Positions 21,700 to 33,213 of a stretch of DNA of 64,000 bases are shown in pieces. The stretch's first letter is position 1, and the number at the start of each line of letters is the position of its first letter. Under the pieces are notes generated by a model, which saw only the letters and a list, made by a program, of their open reading frames with translations, was not told where the DNA came from and did no database searches. The DNA comes from Straminergon stramineum (lineage: Eukaryota; Streptophyta; Bryopsida; Hypnales; Calliergonaceae), in NCBI GenBank assembly GCA_963920665.1, contig OY987267.1:2480001-2544000 (forward strand), given 5' to 3'. Both the position numbers and the translations under genes were made by a program.

Positions 21700-22683
21700 T
21701 TAAATCCAAAAGGAACTTGTATCATCGTAGTTGTAAGGTAGAGATTGAAAAGCAACATCCTAAAATTGCCTCAACATCTCTGATCAAGTGGTGGATTTAT
21801 AAAATCTGTAACTTGTGCACATGATATACAAATAAAACCCTCTTTTGATGCGTTGCAATCCACTAGACTAGTACAAGAATGTGTGAAAGAAATTTAAAAA
21901 ATTTTAACCATGTAGATTACAAGATATTTGGGTATAAAGCAAAGAAAACAAGTTTTTTTGCTCCTTGTGTGACTAGATTATATGACTTTGAATCTTCTTA
22001 ACATAAATTTTTTGTACTGAACATGCTGATTTCATAATTTTTATGTTGAAGAACTGGATCAAGAGTCTAGGAAAAAAATTAAAAAAACACTCACTTGATT
22101 TTCATACTACAAAAAATTGTTAAGTGGAATTAGCCAATTAGGTGCGTGATAGAATGAAAAACTAAATTGTTCATAGCTCTAAGGTGCAATTGAAACACAA
22201 TAATTCCAACAACAAGATTGTTCTAGTAAGCAAACAAAACCTTGTGGAACTTTTCTTTTCGAAAAATTGTGAAAATTGAGTTAAAAAAGGAACACAATAT
22301 GTTAGTTTCTCTACAATTGCCCCAAAACACAAGATGCTCCATAACTTTCACATCACTAATCCAAATGGAATAAATCAAAGCTCTCCATTTAGACAAAAAT
22401 ATAATCTATGAAAAAAAATTTAATTTTTATATATTTTTATTTCAAATTTTATGTATTTTTTGGCTACCTGGCAAACTCCATTTTCAATGCATAAGGTGGC
22501 ATAACTTTTGCTCCTAGGCATCGATTGAAATAAAAATTATATTCCCCCAAAGCTAATGAGTTTTTCTATCACAAAAACAGTTTTAAAAAAATCACTCCAA
22601 CAAATTGAGATCATAGGAACCTACCCGAACTTTCATTTGTACCCTTGGGGGACACTGATTCTTTGGGGGTCCAAGCCAAAAAG
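21700..22683 (+). mobile_element. TTAA-bounded non-coding element, decayed copy
   Basis: Left end TTAAATCCAAAAGG at 21700; right end decayed to CTTTGGGGGTCCA at about 22683. Internal blocks match the 28-kb copy in order: GTAGATTACAAGATATT (near 21912), then CTCCATAACTTTCAC, AATGGAATAAATCAAAGCT and AACTTTTGCT. About 984 bp, no ORF. Confidence 0.55.
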
Positions 22684-23399
22684 ATCGAATAAATAATAAT
22701 CTAACAATAGGAACTATGGATAGCAGCAAAAACTGTCGGTTTGGGTTGTCCCTACCTTTAAATTAAAGTGCGCAACTCCCCCGAGGCAAACAGCAACAAC
22801 TCGTAAGGGTTGTGCACAGACGAGGCTGTGTAACCACAAGTGTGAAGTTTCAACAATGCCAGCCATAATGGAAGTCTTTGGAAGTCAGTCTAATGGCTGG
22901 ACTGAAAAACAGGGTCTTACAACCCACCACCAGAAAATACCAACCCAAATGCAACAGTATAGGAGCTTGTTGGCCGAACAATTTTCAATGCAAACTAATT
23001 GAGCATGTCTATCCTGGAGAGAAATCTCGTATCATCCCAAATAATCACAACACAGAACGACCTTTGAACACGCAGTAAAGTTGCATGACTTTAATGAGTC
23101 GTAAAGAATCAATACAGATGGTGGTCGGCTTCATGTTCGTGTTATAAGCTCCCCGGGTAATAACCAATTTCTAACTCTACATATAGAGTGCTTATGTCAC
23201 AACCTACTCGCAAGTTTTGGAAAATCCATACACTGACCTGCGTTTGGTCAAGAAACCACCTTCATATTTGGAATACAGCGGGTTATGCGTCCATAAAATA
23301 CACTCCGTAATGATCCAAAAGGATCCAAGTCGAACGGCAAGAGAGGTTTTGTGAGGTGACTAGAAGTAGTTGCTCTCCACAGTAACCATCGAAATAACA
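22684..23399. other. Intergenic / 3' flank of the G-beta gene
   Basis: No gene seen. The part next to 23400 should hold the G-beta 3' UTR (minus strand). The two flanking genes converge on this interval. Confidence 0.5.
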
Positions 23400-26300
23400 C
23401 TATCTTCCAGCAGCATAAGACCACACCTGAAAGGACAAAAGCAACTAGGATTTCAGTGCCATATGTATTTATTTTCTATGGATTCTCAACTACTTGGGAT
23501 ATCAATGGAACTCACGGAACAAGCCAGAAAAATTTTCCTCTAGTGACATACAACCAGTCTTGTCAAAGCCAGGAAAAAAAAAAAAAAAATCGTATTGTAG
23601 ACCACACAAACCTTCAGAGTGGAGTCCCAACTTCCAGTGCAAAGAGCATCACCGTCAGCCGCCAATGCTAGGCAGCTTACGCGATTGGTGTGCCCCTCAG
23701 CCCGTCCTCCACCCAAGTTTGCCACCACCTGCAGACGGGACAATTATATAAGCACACGAAACCTGACTCTGTACAACTTCAAAAGCAACGAGATAGAATG
23801 AAGTCTCGCCATTTCATAACGAGAACCAGGCGTTGACTAGAACGGACTAGTTAGCATGCTTGGGACTATCATAACCGATTTCAACAGAATTTGAAGTAAA
23901 ATTAGTCTGTTTCAAGAACTTTTAGAAAGCTTATAAGAGAGAATCTTCGTCATGATTCATGGGTAGGTTCCCTTACGGTCAGAATAATCATACAAAAGCC
24001 TCTCGAAGATACACAGGGAGGTCTCCTATGGTGACAATGATCATCCAGAAGCCTCTAGAAGAGACAAAAGGGAGGCCTCTGCATGATCAGTGTGACCCGC
24101 GGGAGATCTCTCCATCAATTATGGAGAAGAATGATTCTCTTGATATTTCTGTCTAAACATTCCAAAGACGATCTACTTTTAGTGAATACTAAATTTTCAC
24201 AACTGTAGCGTCTTCCATATAGTAATTAGAAGATGCACGTGAGCATTATTCATCCGAGTGAGTTACGTCTCATACCTTGGCTAATAAAGTGTCCCAGACA
24301 TAGCAATTGCCGTTTGAGTAGCCTGCAAAGAGAAGGCGACCTGAACGTGAAAGTGCTATGGAAGTAACATTGACTGGACCCCGAGCAAGAGCCTGCTTGT
24401 CCCAATATTGCTGCAACTCATGGCCCGTGCCAATGTCAAAGAGTCGGCAGCTACCGTCGTCACTCCCGGTTCCTAAGTGGCGGTCCCCCGAAAGAATGTG
24501 CACCGTATTTACGTCACCCTCGTGCCCATGAAAGGTGCGTTGCGCTCGGCCAGGTGACCTCACGTCCCACAACTTGGCGGTTTTGTCACACGAGCCTGAG
24601 ATAAACATGTTGGGTTTGCTTGAACTCACAGATATACTGTTGCCATCATCCCATCATTTTCGTTAGTCAGTTGCAATTAGCTCGAAAGTGACTGTAAACA
24701 TAGCGCGAACATAGGAAATATGGCACCTCGTCTTGGAAGTTCAGAAATTCAACAACCTACTCGATTGAGGAGAGCTTAGATTTTGGCTTCATATCGGTGT
24801 GATCTATATATCCAAGAAGAGGTTCTGGAAAAAACTGAAATCAAATAGGTGAAAATGATTGTCAAAATTGAATTAAACTGCATGAGTCCCCAATGACGTT
24901 CGCGAAGTTAACAAAAGAAGAGGTTTCATTTTGCGTTGTGACAGATAAAAGTTTTCTATATCGCTAGTATTATAAAAATAGCAACACCCACCTCATGACG
25001 TCGCCGGTATGACCAGTGATAATGTCACCTCCAAAAATACTGATGCATTGTTGGGTGTCTGCATCCCACAGCCTACAAGTGCGGTCTTCCGAGCTCGTAA
25101 CAATGCGTTCTTCTTGAGAAGGAATATATTTACAACAAGAGAGGTAACCCGTATGGCCTGTCAGTGAACCTGACACGGGTAAGTTCCCTTCCTTGTCAGG
25201 AGATGAGTTGAGGTTAAAAATGGAGCAAACATTGTCCAGACCACCGCAGGCCACCATGTTGCCTGCCGGTGAAATGGCAGCTGCCATGACCCACGCGCAT
25301 GCCAACTTGAATGCATGTGTCTTCTGACCCGAAATGGCGTTCCACACAATGAGCCTGCCATCTTGCGATGCTGATACAATTCGTGAGGTTTCTCGGTAGG
25401 ACCAATCTAGTGAGTATATCTGTTCCAGCACAGTTTCTCAAAGGCTCAGTCTCCAATATTTCATTTTCATGAGCCCCTTCTAGTCCTTTCTATGTAATAA
25501 AACCAACAGATGTTATCTGTCTCTTAGGATGATCCACTACCAAATTGAGGTCAAACTTCATGCTTTCATACATACGATTCATTCCTCTGCGTCTAACACG
25601 AGTAAAGCTGTGGTGAAGTCCCTATAACAGAGTTCTTGAGACCAAAAAGAACGCATAATCCAACACAGTATGATACTCATGAATCAAGAGCTGCAAATCC
25701 CGGCTAAAAACAAAAATTTTGCATTAAAATCTAATAGTTATAGTTTATAGTAACTCTCAGGACTCAAAATGTTCGATATGATTTCTTTCTTCTATTGATA
25801 TGTTTTGTTACATCCTGAAGCAACACCACGGTTTTAATTCAACTCATATCGATATGAAGGCAACCACTTTTTGACGATTAGGGCACGCAGGTTTAAAGCA
25901 GAGAAAGTTGAGTTCATATCTTAACTGCAATCACAAAGTTATGAGCTAAGCAAAGAACAAGACAGAAGTGAAGCAACCGGGTATACCTTGCCTGTGTGTC
26001 CTTGCAAATTTCGACAGCATTTGAAAGAGCTGTTATTTACCTCCACCTGCTTGGATCCCTGACTTTGCGCATATGTAGCCACTGCTCAACCCATCGATCC
26101 CAACAATTCAATACATGTCAATTACTAATAAGAAAGTAATAACTCTCTCCTAAAACAACACGTAAAAAGTGAGGTAGAGGATTACGAAACCGTTGGAGAC
26201 CTGATCCCGTGACCTTAGTTCCCAGCAACTCAGCTACCGGTATTCATAAGCTTGGTTGGACAGCCAGTAAGTGGAGTACGCATGACTTCGCTAAATGTCT

Positions 26301-27611
26301 AAGGCCACTTATCTTTGAATGAAAATGGGTTTGTCTACTAGTGGTCTACAACTTCCCATTTGAAGTTGCACAAGTGATTTACATGGTATTCAATAAAATT
26401 ACATTGTTTCAAGAAATTCTTGAAAATCGTAAGGGAAACAAGATGAGCATGATGAATTTCATGGGAGGACTTCTCCGTGATTCACAGGGAGTTCTCCCTA
26501 GAATGATCTACTTTCAGCTACTTGCAAGATGTTTATATCACAATCTATCATTATTAAAGCATAACCTTCAAACAATTTCAAAGAAAAGAATGAACCGACT
26601 CAATCGCCATCTCCCCATTGTCTCCAAAATCATTGAAAAATCTAATTATAACAAAAATCCAATGCAATCGAAATTCCATGATAATTCATACAAACTCATA
26701 AACCTATGATCTAAAAACATTTGGCTTTTCTATCCAAGGTGTAAAACATTAATAAGCAAGTCAAGACATTCCTCCCAATAAATGGCTAGAGGCAGAATAT
26801 TCTGCAATTGCAAGGTTCTTAACCTCCAGCAAATCGAGACCAACAAGCTACACCTATCACAGCTACTCAGTTAACCAAAGACACCCATCCACATGGGTTA
26901 ATACTGTTATGTAATCTCTCAACAACTCTATGCATTTCCCCAAAACCACACTTCTACAAATTGGTTGACCTCTAAAGTTCCACTTTCACAAGATTCATCG
27001 CTATCCCTAGAGAACCTCACAAACGGAGCACTTGTCATTGTGCCCAATTTGACAATAAACCTGCAAGCAGGAATCGCAATCGCAAGCTCTGACAACCCCT
27101 ACATACCATTGCTTCCATGACTAACCAAACATACATTCCGAATACAGTCTCCAAACTGGTCAGCCCTAACCTGACATCCCAAATTTCAAGACTGTAAACC
27201 TATGCTGCGATCCGGGGCACGATCTAACATTGAGCAAATTCTAGCTGCCCCAAGAAATTTTCCCCACACTCATCATCTCCAGAAAACCATTCGTAAACAG
27301 ATGCCATTCTCAACACCCTTGCCAAAACGAATCTGAGTTCGATTCCAACATCATCAAAAGAAGACAAGTCACTCACTATCGATCAAGAATACTCTCTACA
27401 CCGAATGTTAGAATATGTTTCTGAGACTATTTTGGTGAATGTTGCGCAAAGCTCGATGCAATTTCGGCAAAGAAGAAAAATCGGTAAAAAAGAAGAAAAG
27501 AAAACAGAACCCACCATCGCCATCCCGGAGTACCGCCCTCTTCTTGTGCAATTGCTCCCGCAGGCTCTCCACTTCCGCTCTAGCCTGCTTAGTGACACTC
27601 TCCGCCGACAT
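23400..27611 (-). CDS. AGB1: Heterotrimeric G-protein subunit beta
   Basis: Six exons on the minus strand: 27611-27515, 26081-25987, 25419-24992, 24636-24276, 23728-23612 and 23426-23400. All have GT-AG borders and matching phases, giving 374 residues (plant G-beta is about 377). The N-terminal ~35 residues ([20 protein letters not shown]...) form the helix that pairs with G-gamma. Seven WD40 blades follow, with recognisable G-beta strings such as [59 protein letters not shown] and [12 protein letters not shown]. The start is the MSAES ATG in exon 1; the C-terminus is WSYAAGR. The protein acts at the plasma membrane as the G-beta-gamma dimer, transmitting signals from G-alpha in growth, stomatal and defence responses. 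Intron 1 is 1433 bp, much longer than the others. The symbol follows the Arabidopsis orthologue. Confidence 0.96.
26082..27514 (-). other. Long intron 1 of the G-beta gene
   Basis: 1433 bp, GTGGGT donor and GAGCAG acceptor. It contains a possible tRNA-like relic at 26184-26240. A 122-codon open frame on the opposite strand (26341-26709) has skewed AT composition and no recognisable motif, so it is not called. Confidence 0.7.
26184..26240 (-). repeat. Possible tRNA-derived (SINE-like) relic
   Basis: On the minus strand, GGTAGCTGAGTTGCTGG resembles an RNA polymerase III A box, and GGTCACGGGATCAGGTC, about 17 bases on, resembles a decayed B box. Spacing is about right for a tRNA-derived SINE head, but the B box departs from GGTTCGANNCC and no poly-A tail or target duplication was found. 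Confidence 0.25.
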
Positions 27612-28149
27612 CTCTCTCTACCTTTTAATTCTACGCCACACCCAACTTCCTAATACCATCACTATTGCTATTCACTATCCCAATCTCAATCCCAATCAAT
27701 GTTCTTGCTCTGTTTCCAATGTTGTCAATCCCTTAAAAGCTCATCTTCAGAGGGATTCTGAGCCAAAGTGTGAAGTCTGTCATCGTAAAAGAGTGATGTT
27801 TATGCTGCCATTCTAGAGCCGAGAGTGTGGAATCTGGTTTCTGGGTGAGTATTGTAAGGAAATGAATGCGAGGGACGCCATAGCTGGCCTGGGGAGAGAG
27901 AAGAGCGACTGAGCGCGAGAGATGGAGCTGGTTGGGTTCACGTGCCAGAGCCTGAAAGCAAGCAGGCCTGAGAATGCCGACAGTTAACTCTACTGGGGTT
28001 ACTCTGACTGATCAGGGGAGGGAGGATCAACCCTGGTAAAAAAGCTGAAATTTGTTATCTGTTATATTCAATGCGACATGAGACACGTTTTCATCCGTCC
28101 CGTTCTCATCTGCACAGTTTGTCATTCATTTGTTCTTGATAAAACCTAA
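27612..28149 (-). promoter_or_regulatory. Promoter/5' leader region of the G-beta gene
   Basis: About 540 bp between the G-beta start codon and the outer MITE at 28150, with more balanced composition than the surrounding repeats. No specific element can be assigned. Confidence 0.35.
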
Positions 28150-29335
28150 CTACACAAAATAGTGAAATTAGGTTGCCCCTCACTAATTTCTCAACATTTG
28201 ACATTACATAAATATTTAATGTTATTGTACAAGAATGAACTACTTTTGACTCAGTTATTGTTGTAATTGGGACTTATGAACCTCCATATGTACAAATGGA
28301 AGTATCTGTAGAAATATATGTTAACCCCTAAAGGTTTTTGACTATATTTTCACAAAAACGCTCCCAAACTGCCATTTCTAGTACAAGAATTAAATTTTAG
28401 AAAAAAAAAACATTTTTGGACACATGTAACCGTAGGATCTTGTAGTAAGCTCGTTTGAGAACATGTGAAAAAAATTTCATAAATTTCCACCTTGTAGATT
28501 GCAAGATATTAGCGTTTGAATTGACAAAAATCCTTTTTTTGTCCCTGTGAAAAACCGGGCAGCTGCTCTTCACAAGGTCATATTTGTTTGAAAAAATGTC
28601 CAAAATGGATGTGTCTCTTTTAAATCATTCTTCAAGGCAAACTAGCTACAAGCTTGAAAATTTTCAGATCATTTGGAATTGTACAACATATAGGAAAAAA
28701 ATAGTAAGTAGAAAGAAGTAGATAATGATTGAAAATACTAAATTGTTAAGAATTTTGTTATGGATTTGAAAAATGACAATCCCAATGGTTGTAATGTTGT
28801 AATAAACAATCTACATCCTATGATTTTTTTTTTTTTCAAAAAGTATTGAAAATTGAGTAAAATGAAGGACTTCAAAGTTTATTTTAGAGTAGAGAATCCA
28901 TAATTGCCTGCAAACTAAAACTCCTCATAACTTTCACCTCATTGATCAAAATGGAAAGATTCAAAGCTTTCCACATATATAGATATCTAGAAAATCAATT
29001 TCAAATTTTTAATTTTGAAAAAAGTGATTTTTTCTGATCTGCCCAAGCTGCCTGAGTTGGGAAAGAAACTACATATCATACAATAACTTTTTAACCATGT
29101 AGCCAAAAGTTATGAAAATTGTTGGGCCTTAAAGCTACTCCTTGACCACATGTTGTATCAAAATTTCAAAGTAAAAAATGGAAAATTCCGCTTGTAGTGA
29201 GCTGCCCAAAATATCTATAATGCCAAAAAACCATGTTTGGGACTTTAGGGGTTAACTTTGATGGCTTGTAGAGTAACTTTCTCCAAGTAAGGCAACCTAA
29301 TTGTTAAGGCAATCTAATTTCACTATTTTGTGTAG
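28150..29335. mobile_element. MITE with 28-bp inverted termini and TAA duplication, split by a later insertion
   Basis: Left terminus CTACACAAAATAGTGAAATT... (28150-28177) and right terminus ...AATTTCACTATTTTGTGTAG (29308-29335) match at 27 of 28 bases and are flanked by TAA on both sides (28147-28149, 29336-29338). A 3-bp TAA duplication is typical of PIF/Harbinger-type elements. The 935-bp TTAA element (28321-29255) lies inside; without it the outer element is about 251 bp. Confidence 0.75.
28321..29255 (+). mobile_element. TTAA-bounded non-coding element, 935 bp, best-preserved copy
   Basis: Perfect 13-bp inverted termini including the TTAA: TTAACCCCTAAAG (28321-28333) and CTTTAGGGGTTAA (29243-29255). 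The TTAA at each end is consistent with a 4-bp target duplication and a terminus starting CCCC, as in piggyBac-type elements. No transposase ORF; AT-rich. Related copies lie at 3432-5175, 5469-6232, 12717-13650 and 21700-22683. Confidence 0.75.
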
Positions 29336-30494
29336 TAATATTGAAGCATCTTCAAGATGAATCCTTAGAGCTTGATGAAACCTTTTTAGTGTTGTTGCAT
29401 CACAACAAATTTGGGCTTTGTTCTAGATTCACGTAAGTGCATCCATATTTTGTTATATTAAATGCAAATTGTGTCACACTCTCTTTTGCACAATGTTTGC
29501 TCAATGATTTTCACTAAACTCAAATGATATCCAAACAAAATTTCAATGAACCCCTACAACTTAGTGAAGTCTTTTTTATTATATACTTATTATTGATAAA
29601 CTCAAATCTATTTTTATTGGATCTTATCGGCAAGTGAAAGAGAATTCACCAATGCACTTTTGTGTGCATTATTTTATATATAAATTATGAAATTTCAAAC
29701 TATTGGTTATAAGTGGACCAAAAATTGACACTAAGATCTCTAAGCCTCTTATGTTTTGCTTGTATACATCTTGTAGCATCAATATTTAGGTAATAGTGTT
29801 CTTCTTTGGTCCAAATGTAGGGTTGCATTTTAGGTAGTGGTGATAATGCTTGGGTGTACATATTTTATTGTGAATGGAAATTTTGAGTTAATATTTGGCA
29901 TTTGAGGTCTCCAATTAGATAAAGAAAGTTATAAAATTCTAAATTAGCAATTTATTAAATAGTGGGCACATACTTTTTTTGGACACTATGTAGATCCTCT
30001 ACTTGTAATTTGATGAAGCATGATATTTTTACATTCATTGATCTTTTGGATCAAAAATATATTTTTATTTATATTCATAGAATTTTCATTCAAAAGTGGT
30101 GGCTTCATCCATATTTTTAGATAGAAGTGGAGAAGAATTGGCAAAAAAAGACTATCACTTTTCTTAGAAAGTAGATGCCTTGTAAATGAAGATCTTAATC
30201 TGACAACATATCCAAAAGCATAAATCCACATCAAATATGAAAGCAAGAAATAAATAAGAATGTATAACAAAGAGACACTAAAAGAATAGATACAAGATTT
30301 GAGTTACAGAAGTCGAGCTACCTCTCACCCCAAGAAGGGAAAATCCAATAGTGTAAGCATTGGAAAAAAAACACTTTACTAATCATGGCAAAGTTGCCAT
30401 AGTCAAGCCTACAAATTCTACAACTAATTCAATTTAGCAAAGAATGCCAAGTCAAGTAAACCCTCCCACCTAATACCTCAAACTCTAGTTAGCT

Positions 30495-30728
30495 TTAACC
30501 CTTGAAGGGCTTGAAAGCCCTCTGCGGTCACATAGTATATTATGAATTTGGTGGTATTTGATTAAAAAAACATTGACCAAACACTTTTCAGTACAAAGTA
30601 AATTAATGATCAAGATAGTACATAAATAAAAATGTATCACAATTCATATATTAAACCACAATTAAATAATTATAAGGCTAAATACACCGGGTTGTATAGA
30701 GGGACCCCAGGGGCCTTTCAAGGGTTAA
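30495..30728. mobile_element. 234-bp TTAA-bounded MITE
   Basis: TTAACCCTTGAAGGGC (30495) faces GCCTTTCAAGGGTTAA (ends 30728), one mismatch in 16. The ends match those of the 230-bp family (TTAACCCTTGAACGCC at 63125), but the interior does not clearly align, so it may be a sister family using the same transposase. Confidence 0.7.
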
Positions 30729-31641
30729 AATTAAGTGCCACCCAAAGTGAACTCCCAATGTATTTGATACATGTGACTCATTTTCAAAATTCTCATTAAA
30801 AAATAATAGGGTTTTGATTCCAAGGTAATAGGACCCTCATCAAAAAACTATTTTGTTGCTTAAAATCACTCTTGAATTTTTTGAAAATTAGTAATTACAC
30901 TTGTGAAAATCTCACCACTTTGATACTAATGTGGCTAAAAACGTTGTATATAGTATTGGACAAATAGAAAGACAATGTAGTTTCATTTCAAATAATCAAT
31001 GGCACAAGCATTATTGCATTCTAAGGTGACAAAGGTCTCCAAGTTTAAAAATGTAAAATAGTTATATGTGATAAATATAATAATGTATTACAATGTCTTC
31101 TAATAGAAGATAATGTACTATTGTGTGTAAATTATAGCATCTATAATAGAATTTGTTGGTTTTTCTTTTTGGATATTAATATAGTATGAATTTGATCAAC
31201 TATAAGAGTTACTATTGGATACATAGCAAATTTATCCCGTTATAATACTACCAAGTGTACTTCCATTTGAAATGATGGAATCAATTTTTAGACTTCCTTT
31301 TTTTAAATTATTATTTTAAATAAATAGGTAACGAAGTTAAATTTATTTTTTTGAGAAGGATTATTGGATGGAAGAGATTGAAAAATATGAAAATTGCATC
31401 TATATGATCTTAATCTAACCTTCACTTTCAATATATACAAAGGTTTTAGAGCCAAACTCTTAATCATTTGCAAGATCTAATCCTCAAAAGAGAATTTGAC
31501 ATTTATTAATTTTAATTTTTACATTTTATTACATACTCTTGGATGTTTGATGGACAATTTTAGTTCTATTAATATCCCATGAGTAGCTAAAAAATTGCCA
31601 AATAGTAGTTCCTTATAGGATCTTCAATACTTACAAAACTG

Positions 31642-31897
31642 AAGGTCATATTTGTTGTATTGAGACTTTTCGTAGATTTTGAGACAGAATGCTAGTTATT
31701 GGAAAATTCATTTAAAAAATTAGGAATTGAAACCAAAAATAAATAATGCTCAAATAGTGATCCTATAATGAAATTTTAAAAGTTGTTGTTGTTACCTATT
31801 TATAAAAAAATACCAGTAAAGAGATAAAACAGTTTAATCCTCGAGTTAAGGATAAAATCGAGACTACGAAAGGTCTCAATATAACAAATATGGCCTT
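31642..31897. mobile_element. Inverted-repeat element, about 256 bp with ~40-bp arms
   Basis: AAGGTCATATTTGTTGTATT (31642) and the following GAGACTTTTCGTAG pair with CTACGAAAGGTCTCAATATA...GGCCTT ending at 31897, with a few mismatches. Target duplication unclear. No ORF. Confidence 0.6.
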
Positions 31898-33213
31898 AAC
31901 TTAATAATTTGAAGCCAAACCACTAGAAAATTCATTGGAAATTCATATATAATATTCAATAACTACAACTCATTTTGATCCCTTTCAGAAATCGACACTT
32001 ACATATTCTTGCTTAAAATGTATTCTCACTATTCATGAGAATCTAGGGTTGATTTTAAAAACAACTGTTTTCAGCACTTTGAAAATTCATACTTTATTCA
32101 TCTCATGTCCAATAAATGCTAAGAAGGGAATCTAGAATACTCTTTTGACTTCCAACCATATCCAACCAAAAAATAGGAAATTTAAGGAAGCCAATGTAAT
32201 TTTTGGCAATTTCTTGTTTTTTGATGATATCGGTAGTCATCATTGAATTTTTTTTGAATTTTTTTTGTCAATTATATGCATCATGAACTCTAGTTTTTTT
32301 GACAAAAAATACTGAATCTAAAAATTCATTATATGGCTATAAAACATAAATTGAACACATCGCCCTTTTCAACAAATATTTCAAATGCAAGGGCAATAAG
32401 ATATAACAATGGTCCATGTTGCAACCTATACTCTCTCTATGAAGGCTAATGCAATCCCATGCTTTCAATTCCAAAAGAAATTAAAATATTGTGAGAACCA
32501 ACATCATTTGCATGTTTATCAAATTGTTGATATTTTGAATTCTATAAATGTAAATTTCCTTCAATTTTTGTGTACAACAATTTGAAATAATGTTTACCAA
32601 CATGGCAATGCACAAAGAATATTTTTAGAGTTTGAAGAAAAAATTGACAAAAGATAAGGTAATTCCAAAAATGGAACAAAACTGAACAAAACTAAGTTTT
32701 AGACAAGGCTAACTTTGAAATTAATTTTCCTTCAAATCACAACTAATTTTTTCTTCAAACTTCCATGGTAATGTGTAGTATGTCACACTACAAGTTTCAT
32801 GTATACATTTTTGGACTTTGTCCATTGATGCTTATGTTTGAATGAAAATGTTTCAAATTTGTACTCAGTTTTGTTTGTCAGTGTATATTCCCAGATTTAA
32901 AACAAAACTTTACATCCAAAAAATTAATTTGCACACATGAACAAATCTAAGCAGTTGACTGAAACCTTAAAAACCACATCTTGGTTTACTAGGAATCTTA
33001 GGCGTCAATTATCAGAAGTTTGCATGATTGACGACTGATGTGAATATAACAGTGGCTGAAATTAGCTACAGAAAATAAACAGTTTTCTATATAATCCGAT
33101 TCTCCCAACTCTGAACTTCCATGTATACATGCAGCAGCCAGTACATTAGGGCTGCATACAGTAAGTTCTCTGCTCGACATTTCTGTTCTAACCCGCAACG
33201 GCTTCTCTTCACA

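Larger units (their letters stand above)
29339..33213. other. Gene-free AT-rich interval
   Basis: Apart from the inverted-repeat elements at 30495-30728 and 31642-31897 nothing is recognised. Open frames are short and reflect composition. Confidence 0.6.

Noticed and set aside
27439..27816. 125-codon open frame on the plus strand over G-beta exon 1
   Set aside because: It lies antisense to a confident exon and has low-complexity basic composition; treated as a shadow.
28321..29255. Interpretation of the 0.93-kb elements as solo LTRs
   Set aside because: The ends are inverted repeats starting TTAACCCC rather than TG...CA, and copies carry TTAA rather than a variable 5-bp duplication.
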